Source: Xylophilus sp. GOD-11R (GTDB lineage Bacteria > Pseudomonadota > Gammaproteobacteria > Burkholderiales > Burkholderiaceae_C). Taken from it: DNA of 64,000 bases. A model generated the notes under the pieces. It was not told where the DNA came from. It saw only the letters and a list, made by a program, of their open reading frames with translations, and searched no databases. Both the position numbers and the translations under genes were made by a program. Below are positions 18,342 to 26,496 of the stretch, piece after piece (position 1 is the stretch's first letter; each line of letters starts with the position of its first letter). The stretch lies in assembly GCF_033546935.1 (NCBI RefSeq), contig NZ_CP137854.1:2232001-2296000 (forward strand). Reading direction: 5' to 3'.

Positions 18342-20213
18342 ATGTATGTCAGCCCCAATGGCCGCGCCGCGACGCCTCTCCTGACGCAACTCCCCGCCGC
18401 TGTGGTCCGTCCCCCGGTCGATGTTCCCGACGCGGGGTTGCAGGCCGATACGACGCCGCTGCAGGCGCTCGATGAAATAGCGGTCGATCAGCCCGCGGCC
18501 TTTGCCGGACCGGCGCATCCCAACCTGCAACAGCGCCGCGTCCTCGTCGAACGGACCCGCACCGCCTTGGAGTTGCTGCGCAACGCCCTGGAGCGCGGTG
18601 GCGCCGAGACGATGTCCCCGCAGGAGGTCGAAACCGTCCGGAATGCGTGGGAACAGGCCTGTGCGCTGGACCGCGATGCGACGGGGCTGGACTTCATGCC
18701 GGCCACGCTTGCCTGCTTCGTGGCGTTCGAGCCGCACGAAGCGTACAGGGGGCGGCAAAGCCTGCGCGGGTTCATCATCACCGGTCTGGAGGAGTTGCTG
18801 CGCTCCCAGACCGCACAGGGGTTTCGGCCCGGGAGGGCGGCGAATCCCTGGCTGGACGACGCCACGCCCGATGACGTCTTCGCCGCCCGGTCCACGCTGC
18901 AGTCGTTTGCAGCCGGCGGGCCGGCCCAGGCGAGACTGGCGCGTCAGTTGCTCGCGAGCTGGGAGCAAGGCCATTCGCGTGTGCATCTGGCCCATGGCCT
19001 CGATCGCAAGCTGCCGGACGTCGCCACGATCGCCGCGCTGTCGACCAACGTCCGGCTGGTGCATATCGATCGGCTGCGCAAGTGCGAGGTCGACGCTGCG
19101 TTCATCGCGGGGCTGATGGCCTTCGGGGCCGAAGCCCTGCTGCTGAATGCGCGCAGCGAGTTCGTGTCTGGCCTTGCCGGAGCCGCACGGAACTTGTATC
19201 TGGCCCGAAGCCCGCAGATGGACCTGGAAGGCCCGGAATTCCAACAGGCCTGGGAAGCGCATCCCGGGCTTCACGTGTGGACCGACATGACGGTCAAGGG
19301 CGCGGCCTGGATGGCGCATCACCAGCCCCACCGGGTCGAGGGTCGGCTCGCGATCACGGGCGAGTTGTTGCAGGATGAGCTGGACAGGCCCTATCGCCGG
19401 ACCGAAGGCTTCGCAGGCCAGCAGATCGATGCCATGCAGGACGCCACCGCCGACGAACGCCGGGTGTTGAATACCATGATGAAGCGCTGCCAGCATTTCG
19501 TCGCGGGTCGCCCGGACTTCCAGGCCAACGTGGAGCTGCTGCTGCGTCACATGGCCGATGACCCGGCGTTCCGGGCCGAGGCTTGCGCCCAGATCGACAC
19601 CTGGTCACCGAAGTGCGCCGACGACTGGATCTGCTGCATCTCGACGGTGCTGTCGGCGCGCAACCATGCAGGTCCGATCACCGACGCTCCAGACGGCGCG
19701 AAGCGCATGCTGTGGCAGTCGCTGCAGGCAGAGGTCGACCGCATAGCCTTCATGCGCGATCCCGATTCGCTGCCGCCGGGAAGCTGGGAGTCGAAAGAGA
19801 CGATCCTGGAGGTGGAGACCGCGCTGATGCTGCGGCAGGCGGTCGATGCGTGGATGCGCGAGCGTTTCGACGTGAGCAGTGCGCGCCACGTTCCGCAGAT
19901 CTATGGCGCCCAATCCGCGGTCAATGAAACCGAGGCGGGGGACGTGGTGCAGCGCCTGGTGCAGTCGGAGCGGGAATCCGGCTTTCCGATGGCGCTGGCG
20001 CTGGCTCGCGATTCGGATGCCTGGAAGACTTTTGTCGCGACGCTGCCCGAAGTGGAGGGTGCGCTCAAAGCTGCGCACGTGCAGGCGATGGCGGCCCTGG
20101 AAGCGCGGCCGCAGGATGGGGAAACCATTCAGGCCGACTACCTGCGGCAGTGCGACGACATTCGTGCCCGGCCGCTTCTCGAGGCGCTGGACGCCTTGTT
20201 CACCGACCGCTGA
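18342..20213 (+). CDS. putative type III effector with C-terminal NEL-like E3 ubiquitin ligase domain
   Basis: A 623-aa helical protein with no signal peptide. The N-terminus (MYVSPNGRAATPLLTQLPAA) fits type III secretion signals: Val at position 3, no acidic residue until Asp27, rich in Pro, Ala and Thr. From about residue 320 the sequence resembles the novel E3 ligase (NEL) domain of IpaH/SspH and Ralstonia RipAW/RipAR: a helical lead-in (FQANVELLLRHMADDPAFR), the catalytic CxD motif in SPKCADDW with Cys425 and Asp427, a long helix (LEVETALMLRQAVDAWMRE) and a C-terminal helix bundle. No leucine-rich repeat block is recognisable; substrate recognition may sit in residues 40-300. A PIP box lies upstream and a broken tandem copy downstream. 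Family assignment is by motif and layout only. Confidence 0.62.
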   Translation: MYVSPNGRAATPLLTQLPAAVVRPPVDVPDAGLQADTTPLQALDEIAVDQPAAFAGPAHPNLQQRRVLVERTRTALELLRNALERGGAETMSPQEVETVRNAWEQACALDRDATGLDFMPATLACFVAFEPHEAYRGRQSLRGFIITGLEELLRSQTAQGFRPGRAANPWLDDATPDDVFAARSTLQSFAAGGPAQARLARQLLASWEQGHSRVHLAHGLDRKLPDVATIAALSTNVRLVHIDRLRKCEVDAAFIAGLMAFGAEALLLNARSEFVSGLAGAARNLYLARSPQMDLEGPEFQQAWEAHPGLHVWTDMTVKGAAWMAHHQPHRVEGRLAITGELLQDELDRPYRRTEGFAGQQIDAMQDATADERRVLNTMMKRCQHFVAGRPDFQANVELLLRHMADDPAFRAEACAQIDTWSPKCADDWICCISTVLSARNHAGPITDAPDGAKRMLWQSLQAEVDRIAFMRDPDSLPPGSWESKETILEVETALMLRQAVDAWMRERFDVSSARHVPQIYGAQSAVNETEAGDVVQRLVQSERESGFPMALALARDSDAWKTFVATLPEVEGALKAAHVQAMAALEARPQDGETIQADYLRQCDDIRARPLLEALDALFTDR

Positions 20214-20284
20214 CACCGGCTTTCGCTCCCGGCGGCGCGCCGACCGCCGTCGCGCTTGGCATGCATGGGTAGATCCGGGGCGCC

Positions 20285-20309
20285 TTCGGCAGCGGTCCGG
20301 CGACTTCGT
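20285..20309 (+). promoter_or_regulatory. second PIP box, upstream of the degenerate effector copy
   Basis: TTCGG (20285-20289), 15 bases, TTCGT (20305-20309): the same half-sites and spacing as at 18249, while the inner 15 bases differ at several positions. The equivalent of the -10 hexamer has changed from TGGAAT to CGGAGT (20341-20346), so the promoter may be weak or dead. Confidence 0.5.
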
Positions 20310-20376
20310 GTGGCCGAAAACGCCAGCCCACAACGGACGCCGGAGTCGTGCCTTTTCCCCCTCGAAAGCCCACCGC

Positions 20377-20871
20377 TTGTTCGTCAGCTCCGATGGGGTC
20401 CGCACCAGGACGCATCGTCCAGAACGGGTCGCAGCGGTGACGCTTGCCCAGGTCGAAGCCACCCGATCCAGAGCGGCAGGGCGACGAGACGCCGCTGCAG
20501 GCGCTCGACGAGATAGCGGTCGTCGAGCCGGCGGCTTTCGCCGGTCCGGCACACGGCAGTCTGCCGCTGCGTCGCGAACCGGTCGGGCAGACGCGGGAGG
20601 CGATGATCCTGTTGCGCGATGCCATGGAGGGGGGAGCCGCCGCGCTGCTCTCCCTGCAGCAGGTCCGAACCATCCATGGTGTCTGGATGCAGGCCTGTGC
20701 CTTCGACCGCGAGGCGTCGGGCGCCGCGTTCATGGCGGACGCGCTACCGGACTTCGCGACGCATGAATTGATCGACTGGCCATGGCAGCGCTGAAGGCGC
20801 GACCCCAGGACGAGAAAACCACCCAGGCCGACTACCTGCGGCAATGCGACGACATTCGGGCCGGCCGCTGA
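20377..20871 (+). pseudogene. degenerate, internally deleted tandem copy of the NEL-like effector gene
   Basis: The 5' part aligns with the intact gene from its start: TTG replaces ATG (LFVSSDGVR against MYVSPNGRA), then a frameshift, then DETPLQALDEIAVVEPAAFA (against DTTPLQALDEIAVDQPAAFA) continuing to ASGAAFMADALPDF near 20760. The copy then jumps to the 3' end of the gene: from 20782, MAALKARPQDEKTTQADYLR and QCDDIRA match the final 40 residues of the intact protein, ending at a new TGA. Roughly 1.3 kb encoding the middle and the whole catalytic region is missing. The duplicated block includes about 100 bp of upstream DNA with its PIP box. Confidence 0.75.
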
Positions 20872-20885
20872 GGCCGGCGCCCGCC

Positions 20886-21770
20886 TCAGGCGGCGCGCAC
20901 TTGGACGGAGTCCTGTGCACCGGCCGCAGCCAGGCCGCAAAGCACGTCGCCCACCACGATCACCGACGGGCTCGCGAAGCCCTCGGCGACGATGGTGTCG
21001 TGCAGCTTTTCCAGCGTGCAGACGGTGTGGCGCTGGCTCGGCAGAGACACGTTCTGCACCACCGCCACCGGCGTGGCGCCGGGCAGTCCCTGCAGCAGTC
21101 CTTGCTGGATGTGCGCAGCGCCGGTCACGCCCATGTAGACGACCAGCGTGAGCCGCGCGGCATGTGCCGTGGTGGCGAGGGTCGCCCAGTCGGTGCCGGC
21201 CGATCCGGGCTTGGCATGGCCGGTGACGAAGATCACGCCCTGCGCATGCTCGCGGTGGGTGAGCGGCACGCCGAGCGTGGTGACGGCGGCCAGCCCGGCG
21301 GTGATGCCGTTGATGACCTCGGGCTCGATGCCGAAGGCGCGCATGTGCTCGACCTCTTCACCGCCGCGACCGAAGACGAAGGGGTCGCCGCCCTTCAGGC
21401 GCACGACCGTTTCGCCTTCGCGCACCGCCATCAGCATCAGCTTCTGGATGAAGGCCTGCGGCGTGCTCTTGCAGCCGCCGCGCTTGCCCACGTAGACCAC
21501 TCGCGCGCTGGGCTGTGCCAGGGCGACGATGGCGTCGCTCACCAGGTCGTCGACCAGCAGCAGCGTGGCCGAGGCGATGGCCTTGACGGCCTTGACGGTG
21601 AGCAGGTCCGGGTCGCCGGGGCCGGCGCCGACCAGGATGCAGCGGCCGCGTCCGGTGACGGCGGTCTCGATCGGCAGGTCGTGCACCTCGCCGCCACGTA
21701 GTTGAAAGACCGGGTCCAGGGTGGGCGGGGTGGAAGGTGAAATCGACGAGGAAGGGAAATCTTTGTTCAT
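20886..21770 (-). CDS. cobA: uroporphyrinogen-III C-methyltransferase (siroheme branch)
   Basis: Methylates uroporphyrinogen III twice to precorrin-2, the first step towards siroheme, the cofactor of NirB. The 294-aa product has an N-terminal Ser/Pro-rich extension of about 40 residues, then GRCILVGAGPGDPDLLTVKA, VYVGKRGGCKS, RLKGGDPFVFGRGGEE and GITAGLAAVTTLGVPLTHR, all hallmark motifs. The start overlaps the ybiB stop (ATGA), so it is translationally coupled. Its place at the end of the nitrate cluster explains its role: siroheme supply for nitrite reduction. Confidence 0.94.
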   Translation of the reverse strand: MNKDFPSSSISPSTPPTLDPVFQLRGGEVHDLPIETAVTGRGRCILVGAGPGDPDLLTVKAVKAIASATLLLVDDLVSDAIVALAQPSARVVYVGKRGGCKSTPQAFIQKLMLMAVREGETVVRLKGGDPFVFGRGGEEVEHMRAFGIEPEVINGITAGLAAVTTLGVPLTHREHAQGVIFVTGHAKPGSAGTDWATLATTAHAARLTLVVYMGVTGAAHIQQGLLQGLPGATPVAVVQNVSLPSQRHTVCTLEKLHDTIVAEGFASPSVIVVGDVLCGLAAAGAQDSVQVRAA

Positions 21771-22717
21771 GCTGTCTCCGTGACGGCGGGCGCGGTCGGT
21801 GCGTCTGCGCTCATGCGTCCTGCCAGGAGCAAGAGGTGTTCCAGCTGGCGCTGGATCGGCTCGGGCACCGGGAGTTCGCCCTGCAGCACCGCGCGGGTGT
21901 AGCGGGCGGCGGTGGCGGCGTCGGTGCTGGTGGGCAGGCCCGGCACTTCGGCGGCGGTGCCCGGTGCCTGGGCCTGCAGCTGCACCGGCAGGCCGGCGGC
22001 GAAGCCGGTGAGCTCTGCCGTGCGGCGCGGGTCGGCCACTACCTCGCCTTCGAGGCCGCGCGAGAGCAGGGCGTCGGCGCCCAGCATGGCGAAGGTCTGC
22101 GCCATCGATTCGGCATAGGCCGCGTGCGTGTAGCTGGCCACCAGCAGCGCCTTGTCGGTGCAGGGATTCATCAGCTTGACCACGCTGTGCGCCGGATTGC
22201 GTAGTCCCACCACACGACGCACGTCGAGCAGGCGCTTGAGGCCGGGACAGATGAGTTCGGTCGGCGCGAAGGCGACTTCGCCTGGCGCGATGGCGCGCAC
22301 GGCGGCCAGGGGCGCGATGTCCATCAGTGCGAAGACTTCCTGCGCGGTGACACGGGCGTCTTCGCTGGCCGCGCCGTGCACCAGCACCGGCAGGCCGGCG
22401 CGGCCGATGAGCAGGGCCAGCAGCGGGGTCAGCACCGGCAGACGGCGCGCGCCGTTGTAGCTGGGCAGCACGACCGTCGGCTGCCGCGTGGTGGACGGGA
22501 ACAGCGTGCTGCGCGAAGCGGTCGCATCCAGAAAGCCGGCGAGCTCGTCCGGGCTCTCGCCCTTGATGCGCATGGCCAGGCAGAAGGCGCCGATCTCCAG
22601 GTCGGTCACGCTGCCGTCGAGCACCTGGCCGAACAGATCGGCGGCCTGGGTGCGGTCGAGCGGTCGCGCGCCGCGGGGGCCGCGGCCGATTTCCTTGATG
22701 TAGTGGCTGATGCCCAT
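21767..22717 (-). CDS. ybiB: DNA-binding protein YbiB (TrpD2-like)
   Basis: A 316-aa homologue of anthranilate phosphoribosyltransferase that belongs to the YbiB/TrpD2 group, which binds nucleic acids rather than making tryptophan. It starts MGISHYIKEIGRGPRGARPL and shows FCLAMRIKGESPDELAGFLDA and LPSYNGARRLPVLTPLLALL. The TrpD glycine loop that binds PRPP is replaced by a PSYNGARR loop. It lies between nasA and cobA in the same direction, as in several other beta-proteobacterial nitrate clusters; the reason for the linkage is unknown. Confidence 0.88.
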   Translation of the reverse strand: MGISHYIKEIGRGPRGARPLDRTQAADLFGQVLDGSVTDLEIGAFCLAMRIKGESPDELAGFLDATASRSTLFPSTTRQPTVVLPSYNGARRLPVLTPLLALLIGRAGLPVLVHGAASEDARVTAQEVFALMDIAPLAAVRAIAPGEVAFAPTELICPGLKRLLDVRRVVGLRNPAHSVVKLMNPCTDKALLVASYTHAAYAESMAQTFAMLGADALLSRGLEGEVVADPRRTAELTGFAAGLPVQLQAQAPGTAAEVPGLPTSTDAATAARYTRAVLQGELPVPEPIQRQLEHLLLLAGRMSADAPTAPAVTETA

Positions 22718-22804
22718 GGGCTGCTGGTTGGTGGGGGGCGTGGGGTCTGCGATTGTCCCGAATGCTTGATGACCTGGGGCTATATCGACATGGCCACAAG
22801 GGGT

Positions 22805-25618
22805 TCAGGCCGGTTGCGGCTGCGCCTGACGCACCGCATGGACCCGGCGCTTGAGCTCGGGAATGCACGATCCGCAGTTGGTGCCGCAGCGCAGCGCCTG
22901 CTGCAGGCCGGCGAGCGCGGCGGCCTCGTCCGGCGCTTCGGCCCCGTGCGTGGCGAGGTATTGGTCGATGGCGGGCTCGGTCACACCGAAGCAGCTGCAG
23001 ACCTGCGCGCCGCGCGCGGCCATGGCGACCGGGGCTTGCGGCGTGCCGGAGAGCAGGGCGCGTCCGAAAGCCTGGGCGGGCATCTGCTGCTGCAGCAAGG
23101 GCTTCATCCAGGACTCGGCGCGCACGTCGCCGGCGAGCAGAAAGCCTTCCAGGCGCACGTCTTCGCCCAGCCGCACCAATCGCACCGTGCGGCGCTGGGC
23201 CTTGCGACGGTCGGCATAGCGCAGGGCATCGGCGGCATCGATGCCGAGCAGCGATTCGATCTGCGCCAGCACGGCGTCGGGCGGCGCCTCGTCGGCGGCG
23301 GCGCGCAACAGCACGCCGCCGCGTTCGTCGGCGACCTGGGCCAGCGGGGTGTCGCTGGCAAAAGGCACGCAGCTGGCGAAGCGCAGGCGGGGCATCAGCG
23401 AGCGGAGGGCTTCGCGGGCAGACAGCATCTGCGCGGCCGGCAGCCAGGCCAGCGCCACCATCTGCCAGGCCGGCGCGGCGGGCTCGATGCGCACGGCGGC
23501 GTGCTTGAGTTCGGGTTGTTTCGAATCGGGGCAATAGACCGGTTGCGTCAGTGCGTTGACGCCGGCGAGCAGGCTGCCGTCGTCGGCCCGGCCGCTGAGG
23601 TATTCGCTGCCCCAGTGCATGGCGATGAAGGCCTGCGAAGGCTGCACGTCGTCCGACGGCTGGGCCGGCAGCACCAGGCTGCCGCGGCGGGAGCTGACCT
23701 GCACCAGCGCGCCGTCGGCGATCTTGCGGCGCGCCATGTCGCCCGGATGCAGCTGCACGCAGGGCTCGGCGGCATGGCCGAACAGGCGGCCCAGCGTGCC
23801 GGTGCGGCTCATGCCGTGCCACTGGTCGCGCAGCCGGCCGGTGTTGAGTGCGAACGGAAAACGTGCGTCGCGCGGCTCGGCGATGCTGCGAAAGGGTACG
23901 GCGACGAAGCGGGCGCGGCCGTCGGGCGTGGGGAACACGCCGTCTTCGTAAAGGCGCTCACGGCCGGTGTCGGCACCTTCGGGAAACGGCCACTGGCGCG
24001 GCTCGGCTTCGATCTGCGCATAGCTCAGGCCGGTGATGTCCAGGTCGCGGCCGCGGGTGGATTCGCGGTGTTCATTCCAGACCGACTCCGGCGTCGGGTA
24101 CTCGAACAGTCCGTCGCCGCGCCCGAGCCGCGTGGCCAGGCGGTGGGCGAAATCACGGCCGATGCTCCAGTCGTGGCGCGCCTCGCCGGCCGGCGGCACG
24201 GCGGCGCGCACGCGCGAGATGCGGCGTTCGCTGTTGGTCACCGTACCTTCCTTTTCCCCCCAGGTGGTGGCTGGCAGCAGCAGGTCGGCATAGGCGCAGG
24301 TGGCGGTGGTGGCGAAGGCTTCCTGCACCACCACGAACTCGGCGCGCTCCAGCGCGCGGCGCACGGTGGCCTGGTCGGGCAGGGATTGCGCCGGGTTGGT
24401 GCAGCCGATCCACAGCGCCTTGACCTCGCCGTCGGCCGCGGCCTCGAACAGCTCCACTGCCGTACGGCCGGGTCTGGACGGCACCTCGGGCACGCCCCAC
24501 AGCGCCGCCACCTCGGCACGGTGGGCGGCATTGCCCATGTCGCGATGGCCGGAGAGCAGATTGGCCATGCCGCCGACTTCGCGCCCGCCCATGGCGTTGG
24601 GCTGGCCGGTCAGCGAAAACGGGCCGGCGCCGGGTTTGCCGATCTGGCCGGTGGCCAGGTGCAGGTTGATCAGTGCGGTGTTCTTGGCGGTGCCACTGGA
24701 GGACTGGTTCAGGCCCTGGCAGTACAGGCTGAGCGTGGCGGGTGACAGCGCGAAGAGCCGCGCCGCTTCGATCAGGTCGGCTTGGGCGATGCCGCAGGCG
24801 GTGGCGACGGCTGCGGGCGTGGCGTCGCGCACCAGGTCGCGCAGGGCGCTGAAGCCGCTGGTGTGGCGGGCGATGTAGCCGGCGTCGGTCCAGCCCTCCC
24901 ACAGCATCAGGTGCAGCATGCCGTGGTAGAGCAGCACGTCGGTGCCGGGCTGGATCGCCAGGTGCAGGTCGGCGACGGCGGCGGTGTCGGTGCGGCGGGG
25001 GTCGACGACGACCATCTTCATGTCCGGCCGGGCGGCGCGGGCGTCCTCGATGCGGCGAAACAGGATGGGGTGGGCCCAGGCGGTGTTGCTGCCGGTGATG
25101 AAGAGGCAGTCGGCCAGGGCCAGGTCGTCGTAGCAGGCGGGCGGAGCGTCGGCGCCCAGGCTCTGCTTGTAGCCGGCCACTGCGCTGCTCATGCACAGGC
25201 GCGAGTTGGTGTCGAGGTTGTTGGTGCCGATGAGGCCTTTGACCAGCTTGTTGAAGACGTAGTAGTCCTCGGTGAGCAGCTGGCCGGAGAGGTAAAAACC
25301 GACGGCGTCGGGCCCGGAGGTGGTGATGATTTCCGCGAAGCGGTCGGCGGCTATGTCGAGGGCTGTTTGCCAGGCGATGGCTTCGGGCGCTTCTGCTCGG
25401 GCGCTGCGGAGCATGGGGCGGAGCAGTCTTGTTTGCAGGGTGACTTCTGCAGTGGCTGTCCGGTGAAGGGTCGAGCCCTTGGTGCAGAGGCGGCCGAAGT
25501 TGGCGGGGTGGGTGGGGTCGCCTTTTACGCCCGTTATCTGGCCTTCTGCGGATTCGATGATGACGCCGCAGCCTACGCCGCAGTAGGGGCAGGTTGACTT
25601 GGTTTGTTTTGTTGTCAT
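22805..25618 (-). CDS. nasA: assimilatory nitrate reductase catalytic subunit
   Basis: Cytoplasmic molybdenum enzyme that reduces nitrate to nitrite. The 937-aa protein starts MTTKQTKSTCPYCGVGCGV; the Cys residues in CPYCGVGC and GRLCTKG bind the N-terminal [4Fe-4S] cluster. The Mo-bisMGD region includes TNSRLCMSSAVAGYKQSLG and FITGSNTAWAHPI. The C-terminus adds a BFD-like [2Fe-2S] domain (QVCSCFGVTEPAIDQYL, LRCGTNCGSCIPELKRRV), the longer NasA form seen in Klebsiella and many beta-proteobacteria. A GAGGAGCGAG ribosome site precedes the ATG. The upstream gap to nirD is filled by the large inverted repeat, so the operon may be partly uncoupled there. Confidence 0.96.
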   Translation of the reverse strand: MTTKQTKSTCPYCGVGCGVIIESAEGQITGVKGDPTHPANFGRLCTKGSTLHRTATAEVTLQTRLLRPMLRSARAEAPEAIAWQTALDIAADRFAEIITTSGPDAVGFYLSGQLLTEDYYVFNKLVKGLIGTNNLDTNSRLCMSSAVAGYKQSLGADAPPACYDDLALADCLFITGSNTAWAHPILFRRIEDARAARPDMKMVVVDPRRTDTAAVADLHLAIQPGTDVLLYHGMLHLMLWEGWTDAGYIARHTSGFSALRDLVRDATPAAVATACGIAQADLIEAARLFALSPATLSLYCQGLNQSSSGTAKNTALINLHLATGQIGKPGAGPFSLTGQPNAMGGREVGGMANLLSGHRDMGNAAHRAEVAALWGVPEVPSRPGRTAVELFEAAADGEVKALWIGCTNPAQSLPDQATVRRALERAEFVVVQEAFATTATCAYADLLLPATTWGEKEGTVTNSERRISRVRAAVPPAGEARHDWSIGRDFAHRLATRLGRGDGLFEYPTPESVWNEHRESTRGRDLDITGLSYAQIEAEPRQWPFPEGADTGRERLYEDGVFPTPDGRARFVAVPFRSIAEPRDARFPFALNTGRLRDQWHGMSRTGTLGRLFGHAAEPCVQLHPGDMARRKIADGALVQVSSRRGSLVLPAQPSDDVQPSQAFIAMHWGSEYLSGRADDGSLLAGVNALTQPVYCPDSKQPELKHAAVRIEPAAPAWQMVALAWLPAAQMLSAREALRSLMPRLRFASCVPFASDTPLAQVADERGGVLLRAAADEAPPDAVLAQIESLLGIDAADALRYADRRKAQRRTVRLVRLGEDVRLEGFLLAGDVRAESWMKPLLQQQMPAQAFGRALLSGTPQAPVAMAARGAQVCSCFGVTEPAIDQYLATHGAEAPDEAAALAGLQQALRCGTNCGSCIPELKRRVHAVRQAQPQPA

Positions 25619-25728
25619 TGCTCGCTCCTCATCTTTGGGGCTTGCTTTGTGCTTCTTCTGCTGAACGTAGGGTGGGGCTGGGGGCTTGCTCTTTGCTGGG
25701 CTGGCTTATCTTTTCTTCTTTTACTGGT

Positions 25729-25979
25729 CGTAGGGTGGAGCTGGGGGCTTGCGCGCCCCCAGACCTGCGGTAACTTTCTTTTGTTGGGACAAAAGAAAGT
25801 CACCAAAGAAAAACCCTTGAAGACGAGCTCGAAGCTCGGTCGGGCCATTGCTTCGCTCGGCCTGGGGAATGTGCCTTCGAACGCTCTAACGGCAACAGTT
25901 TGGACAAGGGTCGATCCAGAGCCTTGGCCCCTGCTTCGCAGGGTCGGGGCTGAGAGGATAAGAACAGGCGACCGCACTG
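25729..25979 (+). repeat. left arm of a ~250-bp imperfect inverted repeat
   Basis: Begins CGTAGGGTGGAGCTGGGGG and ends AACAGGCGACCGCACTG. It is near-complementary to 26145-26389. It contains its own hairpins: ACTTTCTTTT (25773-25782) with AAAAGAAAGT (25791-25800), and CCCTGCTTCGCAGGG near 25928. The first has U-rich flanks on both strands and could terminate transcription. Confidence 0.85.
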
Positions 25980-26144
25980 AGCACGTCGAGGGGGCCGCGC
26001 TGATTCGATCGCCACGCGCGCGGCGCACCGTGGTCCGGGTCACGCCGTGATGGACCGCCCATTCGTGCGCTCCTGCGGGCCGATGTTCGAGTGCCACGCC
26101 CAGCATTCCGCCAGGGCACATCGCATGGCGCCTGCGCGCTCCGC

Positions 26145-26389
26145 CAGTGCGGTCGCCTGTTCTTATCCTCTCAGCCTCGACCCTGCGAAGCAGGGGCCAT
26201 GGCTCCGGATCGACCCTTGTCCAAACTGTTGCCGCTAGAGCGTTCGAAGGCACATTCCCCAGGCCGAGCGAAGCAATGGCCCGATCGAGCCTCGAGCTCG
26301 TCTTCAAGCTTTTCTTTGGTGACTTTCTTTCAGCGGAAAGAAAGTTACCGCGGGTCTGGGGGCGCGCAAGCCCCCAGCTCCACCCTACG
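26145..26389 (-). repeat. right arm of the ~250-bp imperfect inverted repeat
   Basis: Begins CAGTGCGGTCGCCTGTTCTT and ends CAGCTCCACCCTACG, the reverse complement of the left arm with scattered substitutions and small indels. The internal hairpin is kept in shortened form (ACTTTCTTT at 26322-26330 with AAAGAAAGT at 26337-26345), which suggests the structure matters more than the exact bases. Confidence 0.85.
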
Positions 26390-26496
26390 TTCAGTAGAAG
26401 AAAAGAAAAAACAAAATCGAGCTCTGCAGAAGCAAACCCCACGCCCCGCCCTCGGCAGAGAGAAGAAAGAAAGCAAGAAGCAGAACTCACAACACA

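Larger units (their letters stand above)
25619..26496. other. nirD-nasA intergenic region filled by repeats
   Basis: An 878-bp gap with no credible gene. It consists of a partial repeat block next to nasA (25650-25690, resembling the arm ends), the left arm of an inverted repeat (25729-25979), a 165-bp unique centre, the right arm (26145-26389), and an A-rich tail before nirD. The frames that stay open are mirror images of each other from the two arms. No transposase or integrase is encoded. Confidence 0.7.

Noticed and set aside
22376..24745. 789-codon plus-strand open frame across ybiB and nasA
   Set aside because: Antisense to two well-supported genes, with shadow composition.
25619..26490. 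Insertion sequence or integron at the large inverted repeat
   Set aside because: No transposase or integrase frame; the open frames in the arms are mirror images of repeat DNA. Kept only as a repeat.
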